DNA from: Paenibacillus sp. GM2
Lineage (GTDB): Bacteria; Bacillota; Bacilli; Paenibacillales; Paenibacillaceae
Reading direction: 5' to 3'
NCBI RefSeq assembly: GCF_900069005.2
Contig: NZ_LN831278.1
Coordinates: 319,782 to 383,781 of the forward strand
DNA length: 64,000 nt
This document shows positions 59,456 through 64,000 of the stretch, one piece after another. Under the pieces are notes generated by a model. It was not told where the DNA came from. It did no database searches and saw only the letters and a program-made list of their open reading frames with translations. Positions within the stretch are counted from its first letter, which is position 1; every line of letters begins with the position of its first letter. The translations under genes were made by a program, and so were the position numbers.

Positions 59456-60775
59456 ATGGAGCAATTCAGACTCCCGAAAATACCGATGCCTAAGCTGGAG
59501 CTCCCGGCGGCAATCAAGGATGTATTAGCCGAAGCAGAGGTGAAGCTGGCTCACCGTCCGAAGCTGTTGCAATTGTTCAAAAACTGCTTCCCGAATACGC
59601 TGGAGACGACGACCAAGCTGATGGAGGACGGAACGACCTTTGTTATTACCGGTGACATTCCGGCTTCCTGGCTGCGCGACTCGGTTGAGCAGGTCATTCA
59701 GTACGTCCCCTTTGCCAAGCAGGATGAAGATCTGCAGCGCATCATCAGCGGGTTAATCAAACGCCATATTCAATATATTCATATTGATCCGTATGCGAAT
59801 GCTTTCAATGAATCCGCAAATGATTGGCATTGGAATACGACGGATGAGACCGATATGTCCCCATGGGTATGGGAGCGCAAATTCGAGATCGATTCTCTGT
59901 GCTTTGTTGTACGCTTGGCTTATACGTATTGGAAAGAGACGGAGCAGACGGACATCTTTGATGCCGGCTTCAAAGCAGCGATGAGAAAGATCGTAGAAGT
60001 CTTCAAGACGGAACAGCATCATTTTGAGAATTCGCCTTATCGCTTTACCCGTAACAATGGAATCCCGGAAGATTCGCTGCGCAACAAGGGGCTTGGCATG
60101 CCGGTCAACTATACGGGAATGATCTGGTCCGGCTTCCGTTCGAGCGACGATGCTTGTGACTTCCATTACAACATTCCAGGCAATATGTTTGCAGTTGTAG
60201 CCCTGCGGCAGATGCAGGAGTTTGCCGAGTGGGTATTCCGCGATATGGACTTCCTGGCTGAGCTGAAAGAGCTGGAGTTCGAGGTAGACTACGGCATTAA
60301 GCTGTACGGGATTTATCGTCATCCGGAGTTTGGCCCGATCTATGCCTATGAGACGGATGGCTTTGGCAACTACTGCCTGATGGATGATGCGGGTACACCA
60401 GGCCTGATCTCCATTCCGTATCTCGGATACGTAACGGCTGATGACCCGATCTATCAGAATACGAGACGTTTTGCACTGAGCAAAGAGAATCCGTTCTATT
60501 TTGAAGGAAAAGCAGCTAAAGGCATCGGCAGCCCGCATACCCCGGAGAATTACGTATGGCATATGGCGTTGTCCATGCAGGGAATCACGGCGCAGACGAA
60601 GGAAGAGAAGCTCGCAATGATCGCGATGCTGGAGAGCACTGATGCGGATACCGGATTTATGCACGAAGGTTTCCATGTCGATGATCCAACGATCTTTACA
60701 CGGAAGTGGTTCGCTTGGTCGAACAGCCTCTTCTCTCAGCTCGTATATCGGGCCATGAAGGAAGGCATCCTGTAA
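59456..60775 (+). CDS. GH125 exo-alpha-1,6-mannosidase
   Basis: A 439-residue (alpha/alpha)6-barrel enzyme of family GH125 (formerly DUF1237). Signatures: FVITGDIPASWLRDSVEQV, AFNESANDWHWNTTDETDMSPWVWERKFEIDSL, GMPVNYTGMIWSGFRSSDDAC, and the C-terminal MHEGFHVDDPTIFTRKWFAWSNSLFSQLV. It removes non-reducing alpha-1,6-linked mannose by inversion, as in high-mannose N-glycans or yeast mannan. No signal peptide. It lies 57 bp after the GH3 gene, in the importer operon. Confidence 0.93.
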   Translation: MEQFRLPKIPMPKLELPAAIKDVLAEAEVKLAHRPKLLQLFKNCFPNTLETTTKLMEDGTTFVITGDIPASWLRDSVEQVIQYVPFAKQDEDLQRIISGLIKRHIQYIHIDPYANAFNESANDWHWNTTDETDMSPWVWERKFEIDSLCFVVRLAYTYWKETEQTDIFDAGFKAAMRKIVEVFKTEQHHFENSPYRFTRNNGIPEDSLRNKGLGMPVNYTGMIWSGFRSSDDACDFHYNIPGNMFAVVALRQMQEFAEWVFRDMDFLAELKELEFEVDYGIKLYGIYRHPEFGPIYAYETDGFGNYCLMDDAGTPGLISIPYLGYVTADDPIYQNTRRFALSKENPFYFEGKAAKGIGSPHTPENYVWHMALSMQGITAQTKEEKLAMIAMLESTDADTGFMHEGFHVDDPTIFTRKWFAWSNSLFSQLVYRAMKEGIL

Positions 60776-60960
60776 ACCGGAGATAAACGCAGCAACGGCT
60801 TAAAAAGCCGCAAGCAGCTGGATGAACCGCGACGCGATGTCGTGATTCTTCAATTGCAAATTAGGCTTTCGTCACTTACAATTCGGAGTGCGAAAGTGCT
60901 CTTGAGTATGATTTATCATTACTTAATACTTATCGTTAACTGAAAAGGAGAATTAAAATG

Positions 60961-61956
60961 AGCAGAATTATTGGCGAAAAACTGACGAACATCCCTTGGC
61001 AGGACAAGCCTGCTGGCAGCAACTCTCCAGTATGGCGCTATTCGGCCAATCCGATCATTCCGCGGAATGCGATTCCGAACTCCAACAGTGTGTTCAACTC
61101 GGCTGTAGTGCCTTTTGAAGATGGCTTTGCCGGTGTATTCCGTTGTGACTCCAGATCCGTCAGTATGGATATTTTCGCCGGCTTCAGTAAAGATGGCGTG
61201 AATTGGGAGATCAATCATGAACCGATTCAATTTGAAGGTGATGAAGAAGTAACCAAGCGTGAGTATCGCTATGATCCACGGGTCTGCAAGATTGATGACC
61301 GTTATTATATCACCTGGTGTAATGGATATCATGGTCCTACGATCGGCATTGCTTATACGACCGATTTTAAAACCTTCCATCAATTAGAGAATGCTTTCTT
61401 GCCATATAACCGCAACGGCGTATTGTTCCCGCGCAAAATTGGCGATTATTACGCTATGGTCAGCCGCCCGAGCGATACCGGACATACTCCATTCGGAGAT
61501 ATTTTCTACAGTGTAAGTCCTGACCTTACTTTCTGGGGCAAACACCGTTATGTAATGGGTACAGTAAACGGGGATGCCTCTGCTTGGCAATCCAAGAAAA
61601 TTGGCCCAGGACCCGTTCCGATTGAGACCGATAAAGGCTGGCTCTTGATCTACCACGGCGTTATCAATACGGCGAACGGCTTCGTATACCGCGTGGGCTG
61701 TGCGTTGCTGGATATTAACGAGCCTTGGAAAGTACTGGCGCGTTCCCGCAACTATATTCTCGGGCCTGAGGAATTGTATGAGTGCGTAGGCGATGTTCCG
61801 AACGTAACCTTCCCTTGTGCAGCCTTGACCGATGCAGAAACCGGCCGGATCGCCATCTACTATGGCTGTGCGGACACAGTAACCGGACTTGCCTTCACAA
61901 CAGTGGATGAGCTGCTCAGCTATATGGAAGAGTATCCTTTGGAGACTGAAGCTTAA
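60961..61956 (+). CDS. GH130 beta-mannoside phosphorylase
   Basis: A five-bladed beta-propeller phosphorylase of family GH130, about 331 residues: [53 protein letters not shown] (catalytic Asp in the DPR motif), [31 protein letters not shown] and [15 protein letters not shown]. These enzymes use phosphate to cleave beta-mannosides, giving mannose-1-phosphate; targets include Man-beta-1,4-GlcNAc, Man-beta-1,4-Glc and beta-1,2-mannobiose. A GAAAAGGAG ribosome site precedes an ATG at 60958, so the first residue may be that ATG (start 60958). With GH125 it fits stepwise breakdown of N-glycan cores, but subfamily is not decidable by eye. Confidence 0.92.
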   Translation, partial: SRIIGEKLTNIPWQDKPAGSNSPVWRYSANPIIPRNAIPNSNSVFNSAVVPFEDGFAGVFRCDSRSVSMDIFAGFSKDGVNWEINHEPIQFEGDEEVTKREYRYDPRVCKIDDRYYITWCNGYHGPTIGIAYTTDFKTFHQLENAFLPYNRNGVLFPRKIGDYYAMVSRPSDTGHTPFGDIFYSVSPDLTFWGKHRYVMGTVNGDASAWQSKKIGPGPVPIETDKGWLLIYHGVINTANGFVYRVGCALLDINEPWKVLARSRNYILGPEELYECVGDVPNVTFPCAALTDAETGRIAIYYGCADTVTGLAFTTVDELLSYMEEYPLETEA

Positions 61957-61975
61957 TATTTTTATATACAAAAAA

Positions 61976-62030
61976 TAGAACAGGGCTGGCTCTTCGTCAT
62001 GGAATATGACGGGGCCGGCCCTGTTTTAAT
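61976..62030. terminator. Terminator of the importer/GH operon
   Basis: AACAGGGCTGGC pairs with GGCCGGCCCTGTT, then TTTAATTTT, between convergent genes. Confidence 0.8.
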
Positions 62031-62093
62031 TTTACGCTGCAGTTTGCTTTATTTTATGTGCCAGTGCATCGGTTCAACGAACTGTAGAACCTC

Positions 62094-62645
62094 TTATTTT
62101 CCCGCTGCATCCCGCTCGGCGTTAACCAGTTTAAGCTGCTCTAACAGTCCGTCCAGCGCTTCTCGAATAGCGGCAGCATCCTTGGATTCTTCCGCCTTGG
62201 CCAGGGCGGCCCAGCCCTTCGAGAAGGCATCCTCCGCTACAGTGGCCTTGTCCTTCGAGATGAATACAGCGACCGAGGCTTGTCCAGGTAATGTTTTGGC
62301 TTGCTCCTTGTCGCCTACTTTTATTTCAGACAGGCTTTTTACTTGCTTCGCTTCGATGGTTTTTGTAGCAACGGTATTTTTCCCTAACTGTTCCAGCGCT
62401 TGCTTCCAATCCTCCACCGTATCGGGAGCGTATTGCTTGGCCAGCTCCAGCGGATCAGCTATTTTGGCAATGGTGATGTTTTGCGATTTGCCATCCATGC
62501 TTAACATCGTGGCCGCCTGTGTTTTCACACTAGGGATTACTGTTTTTGCAGCGTTGTCTGCAGCATGGGTGATTCCCGGGACAGCGGCTGCGGATAACAT
62601 AACGGCGGAAAGTACGGTTTTTTTAATTACATTTTGCAGGTTCAT
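62094..62645 (-). CDS. Secreted protein of unknown function
   Basis: A 183-residue protein with a signal peptide (MNLQNVIKKTVLSAVMLSAAAVPGITHAAD, cut after HAA at about 29). The mature part is alpha-helical and Lys/Ala-rich with no cysteine. It has a DPLELAKQYAPDTVEDWKQALEQL segment in the middle and a C-terminal helix. AAAGGAGTGTTCACTC precedes the ATG. No domain recognised. It is convergent with the GH130 gene. Function unknown. Confidence 0.75.
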   Translation of the reverse strand: MNLQNVIKKTVLSAVMLSAAAVPGITHAADNAAKTVIPSVKTQAATMLSMDGKSQNITIAKIADPLELAKQYAPDTVEDWKQALEQLGKNTVATKTIEAKQVKSLSEIKVGDKEQAKTLPGQASVAVFISKDKATVAEDAFSKGWAALAKAEESKDAAAIREALDGLLEQLKLVNAERDAAGK

Positions 62646-63094
62646 GAGTGAACACTCCTTTAAAAGTTAGTTGTTGCAAGCATCCGTAGATTTGCGGAAG
62701 CCTTGGTTCGGTTTGTCTTGAGCAGTAGGGCCCTCTCTGTATTTCTGCTAATAGCCAAAACCTCCCCATATCACGTCATAGGTCAGTATCGCAGCCCTGG
62801 AACAGGCTAAAAATACGAACCAGCATATCAGCATGAAACCGGTCACCAGGCACGCCTTTTTCATAGTTGCCGTTATTTTTCGAGTTGAATTCCGTCTGTT
62901 TTTTGGCACCGTTTATTCTCCTATAGCTGAAGTGATATTGCCCCGCTGGGTATCCCATCGGCGCTTGCATGTATTAGTGTAAGAAACGTCTATGTCAGCC
63001 GATTGGTGAATTTGTGGAAAAACGATGGCAGGTACGCTGTCGAGCGGAATTCGTTGTTATACTGATATAGGAGAAACTGCTGGAGGACATGAAA
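62646..63094. other. Intergenic region upstream of secreted protein and OmpR regulator
   Basis: Divergent region. It holds the promoter side of the secreted protein (minus), the possible 38-codon peptide described separately, and the TGGAGG ribosome site of the response regulator. No further gene or hairpin recognised. Confidence 0.4.
62748..62864 (-). CDS. Possible small membrane/lipoprotein peptide
   Basis: A 38-codon frame: MKKACLVTGFMLICWFVFLAC then SRAAILTYDVIWGGFGY. The N-terminus looks like a signal sequence with a lipobox-like FLAC. The ribosome site is weak (ACGGCAACT), and there is no supporting neighbour, so this is only a candidate. It would be transcribed toward the secreted-protein gene at 62645. 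Confidence 0.35.
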   Translation of the reverse strand: MKKACLVTGFMLICWFVFLACSRAAILTYDVIWGGFGY

Positions 63095-63808
63095 ATGAAT
63101 CATCAATATGTGATTGCCGTCGTCGATGACGATTTAAATATTCGAAATTTGGTAGAGGCCTATTTACAGAAGGAGAATTACCGTACCATCGGCTTAAGCA
63201 GTGCGGAGGAGGCCTGGGATCTATGGAGAGGCCATCCTCCTGATTTATGGGTACTGGATATTATGCTGCCTGGCATGGACGGATATGAATTTTGCAGACG
63301 CATCCGCAACGAAGCGGAAGTGCCTATTATAATGATTTCTGCACGGGATAGCGAAGTCGATAAGATCCTGGGCCTGGAGCTCGGCAGCGACGACTATTTG
63401 GTCAAGCCGTTCAGCCCGCGCGAGCTGGTAGCCCGGGTCAAAAGACAGCTCCAGCGCTGGTACAAGTTAAATCAGCTTGAGGAATCGGCAATCCCATCTC
63501 CGCCTGTACAGATTGAGCTTGGCCGGCTACTGTTGCTGCCGGATGAGCGACGGGCTTTTTGGGACGGGGAAGAAGTGGACCTGACCAGCAAGGAGTTTGC
63601 GATGCTGCGGGTGTTTGCCGACAATCCGAACCGCGCTTTTACACGCGATGAATTGCTGGCTTATGTATGGGGGGATGATTACTTCGGCAGCGATCGGGCA
63701 GTGGACCATTTGCTCAAACGGGTGCGCAAAAAAATCGGAGACCTTCCCATCGAAGCGATATGGGGACACGGTTACCGGATGAGACATGATGGAGGTGGAA
63801 GGGCGTAA
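63095..63808 (+). CDS. OmpR/PhoB-family response regulator
   Basis: A 237-residue regulator. Receiver at residues 1-120 (IAVVDDDLNIRNLVEAYL, phospho-Asp in VLDIMLPGMDGYEFC, Lys in YLVKPFSPREL) and winged HTH at the C-terminus (EVDLTSKEFAMLRVFADNPNRAFTRDELLAYVWG, DRAVDHLLKRVRKKIG, IWGHGYRM). GGAGG lies 8 nt before the ATG at 63095; an ATG two codons earlier (63089) is only 2-3 nt from it. The kinase gene starts on its stop codon (TAATG). Target genes unknown. Confidence 0.93.
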   Translation: MNHQYVIAVVDDDLNIRNLVEAYLQKENYRTIGLSSAEEAWDLWRGHPPDLWVLDIMLPGMDGYEFCRRIRNEAEVPIIMISARDSEVDKILGLELGSDDYLVKPFSPRELVARVKRQLQRWYKLNQLEESAIPSPPVQIELGRLLLLPDERRAFWDGEEVDLTSKEFAMLRVFADNPNRAFTRDELLAYVWGDDYFGSDRAVDHLLKRVRKKIGDLPIEAIWGHGYRMRHDGGGRA

Positions 63809-64000
63809 TGAAACTCGTACATCAGATCAATTTGGCTTTTGGTATTGCACTGGTGCTGGTATTGTCAGTTGCTGGAATTGTCATTCACTATGTATTGCTG
63901 GATCACCTGATCGGAGCGCAAAGGGAAGACTTGAAAGCGATGAGTATTGAAATGACAGCTATACTTAAGGAGGATTATCCCCAGGTCACCGACATCTCGA
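63808..64000 (+). CDS. Sensor histidine kinase (5' part, runs off window)
   Basis: The first 64 codons are visible: MKLVHQINLAFGIALVLVLSVAGI, a first membrane helix, then the start of an extracellular sensor (HYVLLDHLIGAQREDLKAMSIEM). It overlaps the response regulator stop by one base, so it is the cognate kinase by position. The catalytic part is outside the window. Confidence 0.8.
   Translation, partial: MKLVHQINLAFGIALVLVLSVAGIVIHYVLLDHLIGAQREDLKAMSIEMTAILKEDYPQVTDIS

Noticed and set aside
59753-60676. 307-codon minus-strand ORF opposite GH125
   Set aside because: Antisense shadow; the GH125 frame carries all family motifs.
62776-62970. 64-codon minus-strand ORF
   Set aside because: No ribosome site; low-quality composition. 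The alternative 38-codon frame inside it is the better candidate.

Overview
The window reads as chromosome of a spore-forming, soil- or plant-type Firmicute, most likely a Paenibacillus. This rests on gene families (GerA/GerC germination receptor, Spo0E-like and YjcZ-like sporulation proteins, two YesM/YesN + ABC oligosaccharide importers, LTA synthase, DUF2812/PadR pair, copper-amine-oxidase-N surface protein), Gram-positive ribosome binding sites and frequent GTG/TTG starts. Species cannot be fixed from sequence alone. No rRNA, tRNA, CRISPR array, complete prophage or IS element was seen.

Layout. 1-2.7 kb: two genes of a germinant-receptor operon (minus strand), the A subunit carrying an unusually long disordered N-terminus. 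2.9-9.2 kb: an amino-sugar island, agaS-type isomerase divergent from nagA, ROK kinase, tagatose-bisphosphate aldolase, PfkB kinase and a DeoR repressor; it looks like N-acetylgalactosamine (or GlcNAc/GalNAc) catabolism with a cytosolic kinase and no PTS. 9.5-10.4 kb: aldo/keto reductase. 10.7-12.2 kb: XRE-TPR regulator overlapped at its 3' end by a 32-codon secreted-peptide gene ending in THGAGY, a probable peptide quorum-sensing cassette of the RRNPP (AloR/AloP-like) kind. 12.3-20 kb: Spo0E-like protein, GH13 alpha-glucosidase, pentapeptide-repeat protein, GH2 beta-mannosidase, LTA synthase. 20-27.6 kb: secreted proteins including a 1145-residue protein with eight tandem repeats, a glycosyltransferase, a ChbG/YdjC deacetylase and a PadR-DUF2812 pair. 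27.8-31 kb: ECF sigma factor with its membrane partner, then a LOV-GGDEF-EAL protein whose photoactive cysteine is serine.

31.4-38.6 kb: a minus-strand sugar importer (two permeases, lipoprotein) with its YesM/YesN two-component system. 38.9-45 kb: coiled-coil secreted protein, FNT channel, GT8 glycosyltransferase, XylR, and a YedE/YedF sulfur/selenium pair. 45.3-46.3 kb: an isolated phage-type lysozyme followed by a frameshifted small gene and a YjcZ-like peptide. 46.7-49.9 kb: xylA and xylB, with a XylR operator plus cre site before xylA; the same operator type lies before xylR itself. 50-62 kb: a second YesM/YesN + ABC importer feeding GH3, GH125 and GH130 enzymes, i.e. uptake and intracellular breakdown of mannose-containing (N-glycan or yeast-mannan type) oligosaccharides. 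62-64 kb: a secreted small protein and the start of an OmpR/histidine-kinase operon cut by the window edge.

The common theme is carbohydrate scavenging: amino sugars, alpha-glucosides, beta- and alpha-mannosides and xylose, each with a local regulator. The most interesting candidate system is the peptide/receptor cassette at 10.63-12.26 kb.
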